NCBI RefSeq assembly: GCF_030531065.1 | Contig: NZ_JAUNOQ010000003.1 | Coordinates: 62,001-126,000, forward strand | Length of the DNA: 64,000 nt | Origin: Phascolarctobacterium sp. | Lineage (GTDB): Bacteria > Bacillota > Negativicutes > Acidaminococcales > Acidaminococcaceae | Direction: 5' to 3' | Shown here: one piece after another, positions 44,939 through 54,321 of the stretch | How positions within the stretch are numbered: position 1 is the first letter of the stretch | Layout of the letters: each line of letters opens with the position of its first letter | Program-made: the position numbers and the translations under genes | Notes under the pieces: model-generated | Database searches by the model: none | What the model saw: the letters and a program-made list of their open reading frames with translations, nothing else | Told to the model about the DNA's origin: nothing

Positions 44939-46198
44939 TTAGTCAACGTATTTTTTGAAAACAATAGAAGCGTTGTGGCCGCCAAAGCCCAGATTATCGC
45001 TCAGAGCTACGTTTACTTCTCTTTCGCGGGCTACGTTGGGAACGTAGTCCAAATCCAAAACGCCTTCCGGATCGTCCAAATCTTTATCGCGGTAGTTGAT
45101 GGTCGGCGGAACGATGCTGTTTTCAATGGTCATAACGGTAGCGATAGCTTCTACCGCGCCGGCAGCGCCCAGCAGATGGCCGATCATGGATTTATTGGAG
45201 CTGATGCACAGCTCGTAAGCGTGCTCGCCGAAAACCTTTTTAAAGGCGATGGTTTCGCCCAAATCGTTGCGGTGAGTGGAGGTGCCGTGAGCGTTGATGT
45301 AATCGACTTCTTCCGGTTGCACACCGGCGTCTTTAATGGCAGCCTGAATGCAGGCGGCCGGAGTTTCGCCGGTCGGATCGGGAGCGGTGATATGGTAAGC
45401 GTCGCAGTTCATGCCAAAGCCAACCAGCTCGGCGTAAATATGCGCGCCGCGGGCTTTAGCGTGCTCCAGCTCTTCCAGAACCAAGACGCCGGCGCCTTCG
45501 CCCATAACAAAGCCGTCGCGCTTTTTATCAAAGGGGCAGGAAGCCTCTTCGGGATGCTCGTTATTGGTGGACAAAGCCTTCATGTTGGCAAAACCGGCAA
45601 TAGCGATAGGAGAAACGGCAGCTTCAGCGCCGCCAGCCAGCATTACGTCGGCGTCGCCGTACTGAATGGTGCGCAAAGCGTCGCCAATGCAGTTGGTGCC
45701 GGTAGCACAGGCAGTAACAATCGCCGTGTTAGGCCCCTTCATACCGGTAGCGATAGCAATCTGACCGGCGGACATATTGGGAATTTCCATGGGAATGAAG
45801 AAGGGGCTGATCTTGGACGGGCCCTTGTCGCCGTATTTCAGGGATTGCTCCAGGAAGGTATGGATGCCGCCGATGCCGCTGCCAACGCAAACGCCGCAGC
45901 GCAGGGGATCTTCCTTGGTCATGTCCAGCTTAGCGTCCTCGATAGCCAGTTTAGCCGCAGCCACTGCAAAGTGAGTCACACGATCCATACGCTTGCCTTC
46001 TTTTTTATCAATAAAGGCAGTATAATCAAAATCCTTGACCTCACCGGCAATTTTTACAGTAAAACCTTCCGTATCGAATTGGGTAATATGACCAATGCCG
46101 GACTTACCGGCAACCAGATTGCCCCAGAATGTATCCTTACCAATACCGATAGGGGTTACAGGGCCCACGCCGGTTACTACAACTCTTCTTTTACTCAA
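44939..46198 (-). CDS. fabF: Beta-ketoacyl-ACP synthase II
   Basis: A 419-residue condensing enzyme that extends acyl-ACP with malonyl-ACP. The catalytic Cys is in [15 protein letters not shown] and the two His in [11 protein letters not shown] and [14 protein letters not shown]. The C-terminal [13 protein letters not shown] motif closes the family pattern. Member of the fap/fab operon, 16 bp after the FabK-like gene. Confidence 0.97.
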   Translation of the reverse strand: MSKRRVVVTGVGPVTPIGIGKDTFWGNLVAGKSGIGHITQFDTEGFTVKIAGEVKDFDYTAFIDKKEGKRMDRVTHFAVAAAKLAIEDAKLDMTKEDPLRCGVCVGSGIGGIHTFLEQSLKYGDKGPSKISPFFIPMEIPNMSAGQIAIATGMKGPNTAIVTACATGTNCIGDALRTIQYGDADVMLAGGAEAAVSPIAIAGFANMKALSTNNEHPEEASCPFDKKRDGFVMGEGAGVLVLEELEHAKARGAHIYAELVGFGMNCDAYHITAPDPTGETPAACIQAAIKDAGVQPEEVDYINAHGTSTHRNDLGETIAFKKVFGEHAYELCISSNKSMIGHLLGAAGAVEAIATVMTIENSIVPPTINYRDKDLDDPEGVLDLDYVPNVAREREVNVALSDNLGFGGHNASIVFKKYVD

Positions 46199-46214
46199 AA
46201 TTGTTCACCTCACA

Positions 46215-47168
46215 CTAAATTTTTGCTATTTCTTCTTTTATGCGTCTAAAGATTTCCTTAACAGGCAAAATCTCTTTAATTTTCCACATATTGGCGCCCG
46301 TAAACACCAGGCCCGTTTCCACGTCGCCCTGCTGCGCTCTGGTTAAAGCGCGGATAATACAGAAGCTGTGTGTGCAATGCTTTAAGCACAGGTCGCATTG
46401 GGTAGGTTTGGGAGCTTTATTTTCCAAAGACAACTGCGCAAAGGGATTGCGGATTGCGCGTCCCTTATAGCCCACGGGGCTGTCAATCTGCACAACGTCT
46501 TCTTTAGTCATTTTCAAATAAAATTCTTTCAGCGCAGGCGCGCCGTTGGATTCCTCACTGGCGGCAAAACGGCTGCCCATCTGCACGCCGCTGGCGCCCA
46601 AATTCAAAAGATCTGCCACGTCGCGTCCGCATACTGCGCCGCCTGCGGCAATAACCGGTATATTAACGGACTTTACAATTTCCGGAAGTATCTCTTTTAT
46701 GGACTGTTGGGTACCAAGATGTCCGCCCGCTTCCGTGCCTTCCACAACGATAGCGGATGCGCCCAGCTTCTCAGATATTTTAGCCAGCTTAACAGATGAT
46801 ACGATAGGTACTACCTCAACGCCATATTTACGTCCGACGGCAAAAATATCTCTTGAAAAACCGGCGCCGGCCACGATTAAGTCAATTTTCTCTTGTGCGG
46901 CAGTAGTTATAAGGCCTAAAAACTCTCTGGCTGCAAACATGGCGTTGATACCGATAATGCCTTTGCCTCCGGTCAATTTCCTTGCCAAACGAATTTCTGT
47001 GCGTAATTCGTCAAAGCTCATACCGGACGCAGCGATAAGGCCGATACCGCCTTCGTTTGCTACGGCCGCTGCCAAACGGGCAGTGGAAAGCCTGATAGCC
47101 ATGCCTCCTTGTATAATCGGTACTTGAGCTACAAGCTTACCGATTTTCAGCACTGGTAGTTTCAACAA
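46215..47168 (-). CDS. fabK: FabK-like enoyl-ACP reductase (NPD/nitronate monooxygenase family)
   Basis: A 317-residue FMN-dependent TIM-barrel protein (IIQGGMAIRLSTARLAAAVANEGG, EGTEAGGHLG, AAGGAVCGRDVADLL, GVQMGSRFAASEES). Its place between acpP and fabF, in an operon with no fabI or fabL, argues for the enoyl-ACP reductase of type II fatty-acid synthesis. Unusual is a Cys cluster near the C-terminus (CDLCLKHCTHSFC), which could hold a metal or Fe-S cluster and is not part of classical FabK. The start is a TTG preceded by GGGGGA. Because the family also contains nitronate monooxygenases, the assignment rests partly on context. Confidence 0.82.
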   Translation of the reverse strand: MLKLPVLKIGKLVAQVPIIQGGMAIRLSTARLAAAVANEGGIGLIAASGMSFDELRTEIRLARKLTGGKGIIGINAMFAAREFLGLITTAAQEKIDLIVAGAGFSRDIFAVGRKYGVEVVPIVSSVKLAKISEKLGASAIVVEGTEAGGHLGTQQSIKEILPEIVKSVNIPVIAAGGAVCGRDVADLLNLGASGVQMGSRFAASEESNGAPALKEFYLKMTKEDVVQIDSPVGYKGRAIRNPFAQLSLENKAPKPTQCDLCLKHCTHSFCIIRALTRAQQGDVETGLVFTGANMWKIKEILPVKEIFRRIKEEIAKI

Positions 47169-47204
47169 ATATCCCCCATTTCAGGACTTAAGCAGCTTGT
47201 GCCG

Positions 47205-47225
47205 GGGAACCGCGAAGGTTCCCCC
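47205..47225 (-). other. Strong hairpin between acpP and fabK
   Basis: Minus strand GGGGAACC-TTCGC-GGTTCCCC, a perfect 8-bp G+C-rich stem with a UUCG-like loop and no U tract. It lies between the most highly needed product of the operon (ACP) and fabK, so it may protect the upstream mRNA or mark a processing point. Confidence 0.7.
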
Positions 47226-47260
47226 AACATAAGCCGGCAAAGAAAATTACAATGAAAGAA

Positions 47261-47491
47261 TTATTTCTCTTCATCCAGCAGCTTAACAGCGTCAGCTACG
47301 GTGCGAATCTTTTCTGCTTTTTCGTCAGGAATTTCTACGCCGAATTCCTCTTCGAAAGCCATGATCAATTCAACGATGTCGAGGGAGTCAGCGCCGAGGT
47401 CATCGATGAAAGCGGATTCCATCTTTACTTCGTCAGCGTCAACGCTCAGTTGTTCAACAGTGATGTCTCTTACTTTTTCGAAAGTGCTCAT
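47261..47491 (-). CDS. acpP: Acyl carrier protein
   Basis: A 76-residue acidic four-helix protein. The phosphopantetheine attachment serine lies in [13 protein letters not shown], and the remaining segments ([23 protein letters not shown]) are typical. It carries the growing acyl chain for all Fab enzymes of this operon. GGAGG precedes the ATG; fabG ends 43 bp upstream. Confidence 0.98.
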   Translation of the reverse strand: MSTFEKVRDITVEQLSVDADEVKMESAFIDDLGADSLDIVELIMAFEEEFGVEIPDEKAEKIRTVADAVKLLDEEK

Positions 47492-47534
47492 TACGATTCA
47501 CCTCCTTCCAATGGCAAATTTGCAGGTTGCCCTA

Positions 47535-48278
47535 TTACATTACCATACCACCGTCGACATGTAAAGTCTGTCCGGTTATATATTTGGCATCGTCGCTCAC
47601 AAGGAAGACGACAGCCTTGGCAATATCGCTGGTTTCACCCAATCTATTCAGCGGAATATTAGTCAGCAGTCCTTCGACCACCTTGTCGGAAAGCACGGCG
47701 GTCATATCGGTTTTGATGAAGCCGGGAGCCACGGCGTTGACGGTAATGCCGCGGGCGGCCACCTCTTTAGCCACGGCTTTGGTAAAGCCGATTACGCCGG
47801 CCTTAGCTGCGGCGTAATTAGCCTGGCCCGCGTTGCCCATCAAGCCCACTACGGAGCTGATGCTGACAATGCTGCCGGCCTTTTGCTTCATCATATATTT
47901 TACGGAAGCCTTGGTGCAATTAAATACGCCTTTCAGATTGGTGGTCAAAACGGCGTCCCAATCCTCTTCCTTCATACGCATCAGCAAACCGTCGCGGGTA
48001 ATGCCCGCGTTGTTCACCAGAATATCGATGCGGCCAAATTCCTTAACTACTCCATCCACCATAGCGGTAGCCGCTTCGTTGGAAGAAATATCGGCCTGAA
48101 TAACCACAGCCTTGCGGCCCATGGCTTCAATCTCGGCTGCCACCTCTTTGGCTGCCGCTTCGCTGCCGGCGTAGTTTACGGCTACGTCCGCGCCTTCGGC
48201 TGCCAGCGCCAAAGCGATAGCGCGACCAATGCCGCGGGAAGCGCCGGTTACAAGGGCTTTTTTGCCTTCTAATTTCAT
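47535..48278 (-). CDS. fabG: 3-oxoacyl-ACP reductase
   Basis: A 247-residue short-chain dehydrogenase. It has the NADPH motif [26 protein letters not shown], the catalytic Ser in [15 protein letters not shown], the YAAAK pair, and the C-terminal [14 protein letters not shown] typical of FabG. It reduces 3-oxoacyl-ACP in the elongation cycle. AGGAGAG precedes the ATG; fabD ends 28 bp upstream. Confidence 0.97.
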   Translation of the reverse strand: MKLEGKKALVTGASRGIGRAIALALAAEGADVAVNYAGSEAAAKEVAAEIEAMGRKAVVIQADISSNEAATAMVDGVVKEFGRIDILVNNAGITRDGLLMRMKEEDWDAVLTTNLKGVFNCTKASVKYMMKQKAGSIVSISSVVGLMGNAGQANYAAAKAGVIGFTKAVAKEVAARGITVNAVAPGFIKTDMTAVLSDKVVEGLLTNIPLNRLGETSDIAKAVVFLVSDDAKYITGQTLHVDGGMVM

Positions 48279-48306
48279 AATTCTTCTCTCCTAAATCTCT
48301 CCGATT

Positions 48307-49248
48307 TTATTTTGCGAAATGCGCCAAAGTTTTTTCCAGGCTGGCCGGGTCTTCCACGTTCAGAGCGGTCATGCCCTTGGCGATTTTCTTGGTAAAGCCG
48401 GTCAATACCTTGCCGGGGCCAACCTCTACGAAAGTATCCACGCCGCCTTCCACCATATGGCGGACGGAAGTTTCCCACAGAACTGGCATAGCTGCCTGCT
48501 TAATGAGCAGCGCTTTAATTTCTGCGCCGCTGGTTACCTCATGCGCGGTTACGTTAGCCACAACGGGAACGGTAATATCCTTAATCTCAATGGGAGCCAG
48601 AACCTCAGCCAAACGCTCGGCTGCGGGCTGCATCAGCGTGCTGTGGAAGGGAGCGCTTACGGGCAGCAGCACGGCGCGCTTAGCGCCTGCTGCCTTCAAA
48701 GCTTCGATAGCCTTATTCACAGGATTTACAGCGCCGGCAATTACCACCTGGCCGGGGCAGTTAAAGTTTACTGCCTGTACGGCTTCGCCCATTTCAGCCT
48801 CTACATTGCGGCAGATTTCCACAATCTTTTCGCTTTCCAGGCCAAGAACGGCCGCCATGCTGCCCTCGCCTACGGGAACGGCCTCCTGCATGAACTGGCC
48901 GCGTTTATTAACGATGCGGACAGCGTCGGCAAATTTCAGCGCGCCGACGTTCACCAACGCGGAATATTCGCCCAAGCTGTGGCCTGCGGCAATATCGCAG
49001 CTCACGCCGTGTTCCTTCAAAACGGCGGCGCAGGCAATGCTGGCAGTCAAAATAGCCGGCTGGGTATTAAAAGTCAAACGCAGCTGATCCTCCGGTCCTT
49101 CAAAGCACATTTTGCTGATGGAAAAGCCCAAAGCGTCGTCCGCCTCTTCAAAAATTTGCTTTACCACAGGATAAGCGTCGTAAAAGGCCTTGCACATGCC
49201 GACGGTTTGGGAGCCTTGTCCCGGAAATACGAATGCGATCTTGCTCAT
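48307..49248 (-). CDS. fabD: Malonyl-CoA:ACP transacylase
   Basis: A 313-residue acyltransferase that loads malonate on ACP. FVFPGQGSQTVGM, the nucleophile Ser in AAGHSLGEYSAL, and the catalytic His in SAPFHSTLM are present, with length and order of the family. Fourth gene of the fapR operon. Confidence 0.97.
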   Translation of the reverse strand: MSKIAFVFPGQGSQTVGMCKAFYDAYPVVKQIFEEADDALGFSISKMCFEGPEDQLRLTFNTQPAILTASIACAAVLKEHGVSCDIAAGHSLGEYSALVNVGALKFADAVRIVNKRGQFMQEAVPVGEGSMAAVLGLESEKIVEICRNVEAEMGEAVQAVNFNCPGQVVIAGAVNPVNKAIEALKAAGAKRAVLLPVSAPFHSTLMQPAAERLAEVLAPIEIKDITVPVVANVTAHEVTSGAEIKALLIKQAAMPVLWETSVRHMVEGGVDTFVEVGPGKVLTGFTKKIAKGMTALNVEDPASLEKTLAHFAK

Positions 49249-49329
49249 GGGAATAAACCTCGCTTTCTTTAATTATACTCTCTAATTGCAAAACCATCTA
49301 TAAGTAAATGCGATATTCCAAAAAAATTA

Positions 49330-50319
49330 TTACTTGCTCCACTTGAGCACGATAGAAGCCCAGGTAAGACCGGCGCCGAAGCCGTCCAGAATAATATTGT
49401 CGCCCTTTTTCAGCTTGCCTGCCGCCTGCGCCTCGCACAAAGCGATAGGGATGGAAGCGGCGGAGGTGTTGGCGTATTTATCCACATTCACCCAAACCTT
49501 ATCCATGGACATTTTCAGGCGTTTAGCTGCAGAGGTAATAATGCGGTAATTCGCCTGATGCGGGAACAGCATATCCAGCTCCTCCGGCTTCATATTAGCG
49601 TTAGCCAAAGCGCGTTTCGCCGTTTTGCCCATAATCTGAATGGCAAATTTGAAAACTTCCTGGCCGTTCATATGAATCGTGTGGTCGTTAGCCGCTACGG
49701 TTTCTGCGGTAGCAGGCTGACGGCTGCCGCCTGCGGGCTGCAGCAAATGCTTGCCGCCGTTGCCGTCCGCGCCCATATCGATGCCCAAAACGCCGTAGCC
49801 CTCTTCTACCTCGCCGATGACGGCAGCGCCTGCGCCGTCGCCGAACAGTACGCAGGTGTTGCGGTCGGTCCAGTTCATAATGCGGGACAGGGTTTCCGCG
49901 CCGATAATCAAAATTTTATTATACAGGCCGCTTTTAATCATCTGGCTGGCAACTGCCAGGCTGTAAACAAAACCGCTGCAGCCGGCCGCCAAATCAAAGG
50001 CAGCCGCGTTCTTCGCGCCCAGGCGCGCCTGCACCAGACAAGCGGTGGACGGGAAAATATAATCGGAAGAAGCCGTGCCCACAATTACCAAGTCCAGCTC
50101 TTCAGCGCTTACGCCCGCGTCCTTCAACGCTTCCACAGCAGCCTTATAAGCTAGGTCGGAGGTTGCCTCCTCAGCAGCCGCAATATGGCGCTGTTTGATG
50201 CCGGTACGCTCGGTGATCCATTCATCGCTGGTCTCGACAATCTTTTCCATATCCTTATTCGTGATAATTTTTTCAGGAACGTAATGTCCTACACCTAAAA
50301 TACCAACTGCTCTTGTCAT
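49330..50319 (-). CDS. fabH: Beta-ketoacyl-ACP synthase III
   Basis: A 329-residue enzyme that starts fatty-acid synthesis by condensing acyl-CoA with malonyl-ACP. The catalytic Cys is in FDLAAGCSGFVYSLAVA, the His in LFPHQANYRI and the Asn in YANTSAASIPIAL. The product ends in DGFGAGLTWASIVLKW. It lies 12 bp after plsX. Confidence 0.97.
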   Translation of the reverse strand: MTRAVGILGVGHYVPEKIITNKDMEKIVETSDEWITERTGIKQRHIAAAEEATSDLAYKAAVEALKDAGVSAEELDLVIVGTASSDYIFPSTACLVQARLGAKNAAAFDLAAGCSGFVYSLAVASQMIKSGLYNKILIIGAETLSRIMNWTDRNTCVLFGDGAGAAVIGEVEEGYGVLGIDMGADGNGGKHLLQPAGGSRQPATAETVAANDHTIHMNGQEVFKFAIQIMGKTAKRALANANMKPEELDMLFPHQANYRIITSAAKRLKMSMDKVWVNVDKYANTSAASIPIALCEAQAAGKLKKGDNIILDGFGAGLTWASIVLKWSK

Positions 50320-50331
50320 TGATCTATTTCC

Positions 50332-51339
50332 TCATTTCTTCTGAGATTCGGCAATCCTTTGCGCGATAATGCTTACTACGTCCTGATCGGCAAAATCCAT
50401 AGCCACGCGGATAGCGTTGGTGATGGCCTTGGCCTTGGAGCTGCCATGACAGATAATAAAGGGAGCGCGGATGCCAAGAAGCAGCGCGCCGCCGTATTCG
50501 GCAGGGTCCAGACGTTTTTTCAGCTTGCGCAGCGCGGGCTTAATCAAAAGTCCGCCGATTTTAGCCAGCAGCCCGCCGCTTAAAATAGCTTCCTTGACCA
50601 GCGTCATAATAGCGCCCGCCAGGCCTTCGCCAAACTTCAACACGACGTTGCCCACAAAGCCGTCGCAGACCACTACGTCCACCGTGCCCTTATTGATATC
50701 GCGGCCCTCTACGTTGCCGATAAATTTTATCGTTTTGGCTTCCTTCAGCAAAGGGTAGGTTGCCAAAGCTTGTTCGTTACCTTTAGTTTCTTCTTCACCG
50801 ATGTTCAAAAGTCCTACCCGCGGCGCAGAAATTTTTAAGATTTTTTCTGCATAAACCGTGCCCATGATGGCGCTCTGCACCATATGCTCCGGTTTGGCGT
50901 CCACCTTGGCGCCGCTGTCCAGCACTACGGTAGTACCGGTCAGGCTGGGAATCGGCGTAGCGATGGACGGACGTTCCACGCCCTTAATGCGACCCACGCC
51001 GAACAGCGCTGCGGCGACCGCCGCGCCCGTACTGCCTGAGGACACCAGCGCGTCGCATTCCTTATTGCGCAGCAGCTTAGCTGCCACCACAATAGAAGCG
51101 TCCTTTTTCGATTTAACCGCGATAGCAGGATGCTCGTCCATAGCGATCACTTCGCCGGCATGGCGAACAGTTATCTTCGGCTCGTTGGCCGCATGATACT
51201 GCTCCAGCAGCTCGCGAATGATCTTCTCATCGCCTACCAGCACCGTTTCACAGCCGTAGGCCTTAACCGCGTTGACTGCGCCTAAAACAAGCTCCTTGGG
51301 ACCGTAATCGGTACCCATAACGTCTACTGCGATTTTCAT
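50332..51339 (-). CDS. plsX: Phosphate acyltransferase
   Basis: A 335-residue enzyme that makes acyl-phosphate from acyl-ACP, the first committed step of PlsY-type phospholipid synthesis. Features are KIAVDVMGTDYGPKELVLGAV, SSGSTGAAVAAALFGVGRIKG, PTLTG-like IPSLTGTTVVLDSGA, and VVCDGFVGNVVLK. Its ATG overlaps the fapR stop (ATGA). Confidence 0.96.
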   Translation of the reverse strand: MKIAVDVMGTDYGPKELVLGAVNAVKAYGCETVLVGDEKIIRELLEQYHAANEPKITVRHAGEVIAMDEHPAIAVKSKKDASIVVAAKLLRNKECDALVSSGSTGAAVAAALFGVGRIKGVERPSIATPIPSLTGTTVVLDSGAKVDAKPEHMVQSAIMGTVYAEKILKISAPRVGLLNIGEEETKGNEQALATYPLLKEAKTIKFIGNVEGRDINKGTVDVVVCDGFVGNVVLKFGEGLAGAIMTLVKEAILSGGLLAKIGGLLIKPALRKLKKRLDPAEYGGALLLGIRAPFIICHGSSKAKAITNAIRVAMDFADQDVVSIIAQRIAESQKK

Positions 51340-51923
51340 GCTTCCTGCTCCCTTTCATGTTTATCCCGGTTGTCCAACGAAACAATAATAAATTTAGCAC
51401 GAAAAACTTCTTCGTTATTGCTTTTTATGGATACAAAAATATAATACTTATCCAGGCGGCGGTGAGTCACAACGGCCTTCGCCACCAAAGTAGCTCCCGC
51501 GTTGACAGGAACCTTGTACTTGACGTTGCCGACGGCTGTCAGCGCCAGCTCTGCGTCCACCACGGCCAAAGCCAGGGTATTGGCCATAGCGAACATATAA
51601 TAGCCCCGCGCCACGCCGGTCTTGTCCAGTACCATATCGGCTGATATCTTCAGCGTAGAAATGCCCGCCTTATTAAGCTCCAGATCCAGCAGCTCGCCCA
51701 CAATATCCTTTTTATCGATAGCGCGAACCTTGGTCTGGGCCTCCTCGGCCATAGTACGGGTGCGGGCGCGCAGCTCCGGTATGCCCAGCGCCACGCGGTC
51801 CAAACGGATGGTCTGCACGCTGACGTTCAAAAGCTGCGCCAGCTGCTCGTCCGTGCTGAAGGGATTCTCCCGCAGCAGCTTCTTTAAGCTTTTATGACGT
51901 ATTAACTTTTTTGAAGAGTTCAT
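51336..51923 (-). CDS. fapR: Fatty-acid biosynthesis repressor FapR
   Basis: A 195-residue repressor. An N-terminal DeoR-like helix-turn-helix (NPFSTDEQLAQLLNVSVQTIRLDRVALGIPELRAR) is joined to a C-terminal hot-dog fold that binds malonyl-CoA (residues about 85-185, with VGNVKYKVPVNAGATLVAKAVV). In the family malonyl-CoA releases FapR from DNA, so lipid genes turn on when precursor accumulates. It leads its own operon, and a candidate operator lies 16 bp upstream of its start. Confidence 0.94.
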   Translation of the reverse strand: MNSSKKLIRHKSLKKLLRENPFSTDEQLAQLLNVSVQTIRLDRVALGIPELRARTRTMAEEAQTKVRAIDKKDIVGELLDLELNKAGISTLKISADMVLDKTGVARGYYMFAMANTLALAVVDAELALTAVGNVKYKVPVNAGATLVAKAVVTHRRLDKYYIFVSIKSNNEEVFRAKFIIVSLDNRDKHEREQEA

Positions 51924-51938
51924 TACCTCACCCGCTTT

Positions 51939-51955
51939 TTAGTACCAGCTCATAA
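51939..51955. promoter_or_regulatory. Candidate FapR operator
   Basis: TTAGTACCAGCTCATAA (17 bp): the left half TTAGTACC equals the known FapR half-site, the right half is degenerate. It sits between the promoter -10 and the fapR start, suitable for autorepression. Confidence 0.6.
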
Positions 51956-51966
51956 TATCTGTTTTT

Positions 51967-51995
51967 ATTATAAAAGCATCCGCAGTATTTGGCAA
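51967..51995 (-). promoter_or_regulatory. Promoter of the fapR-fab-rnc operon
   Basis: Minus strand TTGCCA (51990-51995), 17-bp spacer, TATAAT (51967-51972). Confidence 0.75.
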
Positions 51996-52082
51996 CCCCT
52001 TTTTGTAACAGAACTATGAAAAAGCTTCGATTTTTTTACTTAGTCAATTAAAGCTCCTACGCAAAAAAACTGCGGGAAAAGT

Positions 52083-52110
52083 AAAAAGCCTCCGGATTTC
52101 TCCAGAGGCT
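52083..52110 (-). terminator. Terminator of yceD-rpmF
   Basis: Minus strand AGCCTC/GAGGCT with a T-G-G-A/T-C-C-G inner part, followed by TTTTTAC, 12 bp after rpmF. Confidence 0.8.
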
Positions 52111-52122
52111 TAAAGGTCTTGC

Positions 52123-52302
52123 TTATTCAGCGACAGCAATGACTTGCTTGCCGTTGTAGTAACCGCATTCAGGGCAAACGCGATGCGGCATTTTCAATTC
52201 ATGACATTGCGGGCATTCAACCATGCCGGGAACGCTCAATTTCCAGTTAGCACGACGTCTATCGCGGCGGGCTTTGGACATTTTTCTCTTAGGTACTGCC
52301 AT
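52123..52302 (-). CDS. rpmF: 50S ribosomal protein L32
   Basis: A 59-residue ribosomal protein read from the minus strand, starting [20 protein letters not shown]. It has the zinc ribbon with CPQCH and CPECGYY, so this is the four-ligand (zinc-type) form with one His-adjacent pair. AGGAGG precedes the ATG by eight bases. The pairing with yceD directly upstream is the common bacterial arrangement. Confidence 0.97.
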   Translation of the reverse strand: MAVPKRKMSKARRDRRRANWKLSVPGMVECPQCHELKMPHRVCPECGYYNGKQVIAVAE

Positions 52303-52338
52303 TTCTCAATACACCTCCTCAGTGCTATGAAGTGAAAT

Positions 52339-52842
52339 TTAATTTTTGATGAATTGCTTTAATGCCGCCAGCCTGGGATCAACCGTCAGCCTGTCGCAGC
52401 CGCAGTCGCCTTCGTTAAGGTCGGCGCCGCACACCGGACAAAGTCCCCGGCAATCAGGCTTACACAGAGCCTGCATGGGCTCTGCAAGCAGCAGCCCTTC
52501 ACGAAGCGGTTCCGTTATTTCAATAACGTCCGAATCGTAGACAAAAGCATCATTTTCAATATTTTCAGCACCGGCCGGATAAAATTTTTCCACCACCTCT
52601 GCCTCAGCGGCAGCCGTAAATTCCTTCAGGCAGCGTCCGCAAGTACGCTTAACCTGTCCCGACAGCCGCGCTTTCAGCAGCAGCACGTCGCCTACGTTGC
52701 TTATCGTTCCTTCCAGCCTCACGCTGCCCATAAGCGCCATTTCCTCAGGCGTTATTTCCAGCTCGGCAGGCTCCAGCTCGAAAGCAAGGTTCTTGGCTCC
52801 AACCAGTCTTTTCTTGATTTCTGCGACATTTATCTTTATCAT
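52339..52842 (-). CDS. yceD: DUF177 (YceD) family protein
   Basis: A 167-residue protein of the YceD family, associated with 23S rRNA accumulation. Two Cys pairs are seen: CGRCLKEF in the middle and CKPDCRGLCPVCGADLNEGDCGC near the C-terminus, the second being the family signature. It lies 36 bp before rpmF under a consensus promoter. Confidence 0.92.
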   Translation of the reverse strand: MIKINVAEIKKRLVGAKNLAFELEPAELEITPEEMALMGSVRLEGTISNVGDVLLLKARLSGQVKRTCGRCLKEFTAAAEAEVVEKFYPAGAENIENDAFVYDSDVIEITEPLREGLLLAEPMQALCKPDCRGLCPVCGADLNEGDCGCDRLTVDPRLAALKQFIKN

Positions 52843-52860
52843 ATTTCACCAATCGTTACA

Positions 52861-52889
52861 ATTATAGCGGTCTTAAAGCTCTTTGTCAA
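52861..52889 (-). promoter_or_regulatory. yceD-rpmF promoter
   Basis: Minus strand TTGACA (52884-52889), 17-bp spacer, TATAAT (52861-52866), a consensus housekeeping promoter. Confidence 0.88.
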
Positions 52890-52934
52890 GGAAAACCTCT
52901 GGACAAAAGCTAAAAATCAGCGTTCAAATTTTGC

Positions 52935-54143
52935 CTACAGCTTAATGATGCGGCGGCAAATATTATAAGTATCGCGGGCGATTACCAGTTCCTCGTTAGT
53001 CGGAACCACAAAAATTTTCACGCGGGCGCGGCGCACGCTGATCTCCCGCTCCTTGCCGCGGATTTTATTCAGCTCCGGGTCCACGCGGGTGCCCAAATAT
53101 TCCAAGCCGTTGCAAATTTTATCGCGCATAAAGGGAGAATTTTCGCCCAGGCCGGCCGTAAAAACGATAGCGTCCACGCCGCCCATAGCGGCCACGTACC
53201 CGCCGATATATTTCTTAACCTTGTACGCAAAAACGTCGATAGCCAGCTGGCTGCGGTCGTCGCCGCGGTTGGCCGCGCTTTCCAAATCGCGGAAATCGCT
53301 GGACAAGCCGCTGATGCCCAAAATGCCGCTGCGCCGGTTCAGATAATCGTCGATCTGCTGCGCCGTCATATTTTCCTTTTCCATCAAAAAGGGAATGATG
53401 GCCGGGTCAATCTCACCGCTGCGCGTCCCCATAATCAGGCCCTCCAAAGGAGTGTAGCCCATGCTGGTGTCGATGGATTTGCCGTATTTGATGGCCGTAA
53501 TGCTGGCGCCGTTGCCCAAATGGCAGGTGATGATGCGCAAATCGTTCATATGCTCGCCCATCATTTCCGCCGCCCGCTGAGCCACATATTTATGGGAGGT
53601 GCCGTGGAAGCCGTACCGGCGCAGGCCGTACTTAACATACATTTCGTAGGGCAGGCCGTACAGATAGGCTACCTTGGGCATGGTCTGATGGAACGCCGTA
53701 TCGAACACCGCTACCTGGGGCACGCCCTTCATAATCTCCATGCAGGCGTTAATGCCGTACAAATTAGGCGGATTATGCAGGGGAGCAATCTCGCTGCAAG
53801 CTTCGATGCCGGCCAGCACGTCCGAAGTAATCAGCACGCTGTCGGTAAAGCGCTCGCCGCCGTGTACTACGCGGTGGCCTACGGCGTCGATCTCCGACAT
53901 ATCGCCGATAACGCCGTAATCCTTATCGGTCAGCGCCCGCAAAGCGATTTTAATGCCCACAACATGATCGGGAATTTCCTCTTTAATATCGATAGTATAT
54001 TTTCCTGACGGCGTGTGCTTGAGAGTGGAGCCTTCCATGCCGATGCGCTCGATCAGGCCCTTGGCCATTACCTTTTCGCCTTCCATATTTATCAGCTGAT
54101 ATTTAATGGAAGAGCTGCCGCAGTTTACTACAAAAACAATCAT
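52935..54143 (-). CDS. ackA: Acetate kinase
   Basis: A 402-residue kinase converting acetyl phosphate plus ADP to acetate plus ATP, a main ATP source in fermentation. Family motifs in order: [60 protein letters not shown] and FTAGLGENS. The gene is alone; pta is not in the window. It is divergent from tmcAL. Confidence 0.97.
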   Translation of the reverse strand: MIVFVVNCGSSSIKYQLINMEGEKVMAKGLIERIGMEGSTLKHTPSGKYTIDIKEEIPDHVVGIKIALRALTDKDYGVIGDMSEIDAVGHRVVHGGERFTDSVLITSDVLAGIEACSEIAPLHNPPNLYGINACMEIMKGVPQVAVFDTAFHQTMPKVAYLYGLPYEMYVKYGLRRYGFHGTSHKYVAQRAAEMMGEHMNDLRIITCHLGNGASITAIKYGKSIDTSMGYTPLEGLIMGTRSGEIDPAIIPFLMEKENMTAQQIDDYLNRRSGILGISGLSSDFRDLESAANRGDDRSQLAIDVFAYKVKKYIGGYVAAMGGVDAIVFTAGLGENSPFMRDKICNGLEYLGTRVDPELNKIRGKEREISVRRARVKIFVVPTNEELVIARDTYNICRRIIKL

Positions 54144-54219
54144 GATATGCCTCCCGGAAGGTCAGAAAATAAACGTAACGTCAAAGCTTCCTGTTAAGGC
54201 AAGCTGCTTCGCTTTAACC

Positions 54220-54248
54220 ATAATATTAGTATACACTATTTCGGGCAA
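54220..54248 (-). promoter_or_regulatory. ackA promoter
   Basis: Minus strand TTGCCC (54243-54248), 17-bp spacer, TATTAT (54220-54225). The spacer contains a GTATAC palindrome like that in the gdhA promoter. Confidence 0.65.
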
Positions 54249-54276
54249 ATTGAATAGTGAATATTTTGTGTATACA

Positions 54277-54285
54277 TGCTATAAT
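54277..54285 (+). promoter_or_regulatory. Extended -10 promoter of tmcAL
   Basis: TGCTATAAT, an extended -10 box without a good -35, 37 bp before the start; a GTATAC lies just upstream. Confidence 0.55.
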
Positions 54286-54321
54286 ACCCTTAATCATGCT
54301 GTGAAAGGAGCGCACAGAAAT

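Noticed and set aside
44822-46249. A 475-codon plus-strand open frame opposite fabF
   Set aside because: It lies fully over fabF and the rnc start, whose motifs are complete; no independent evidence.
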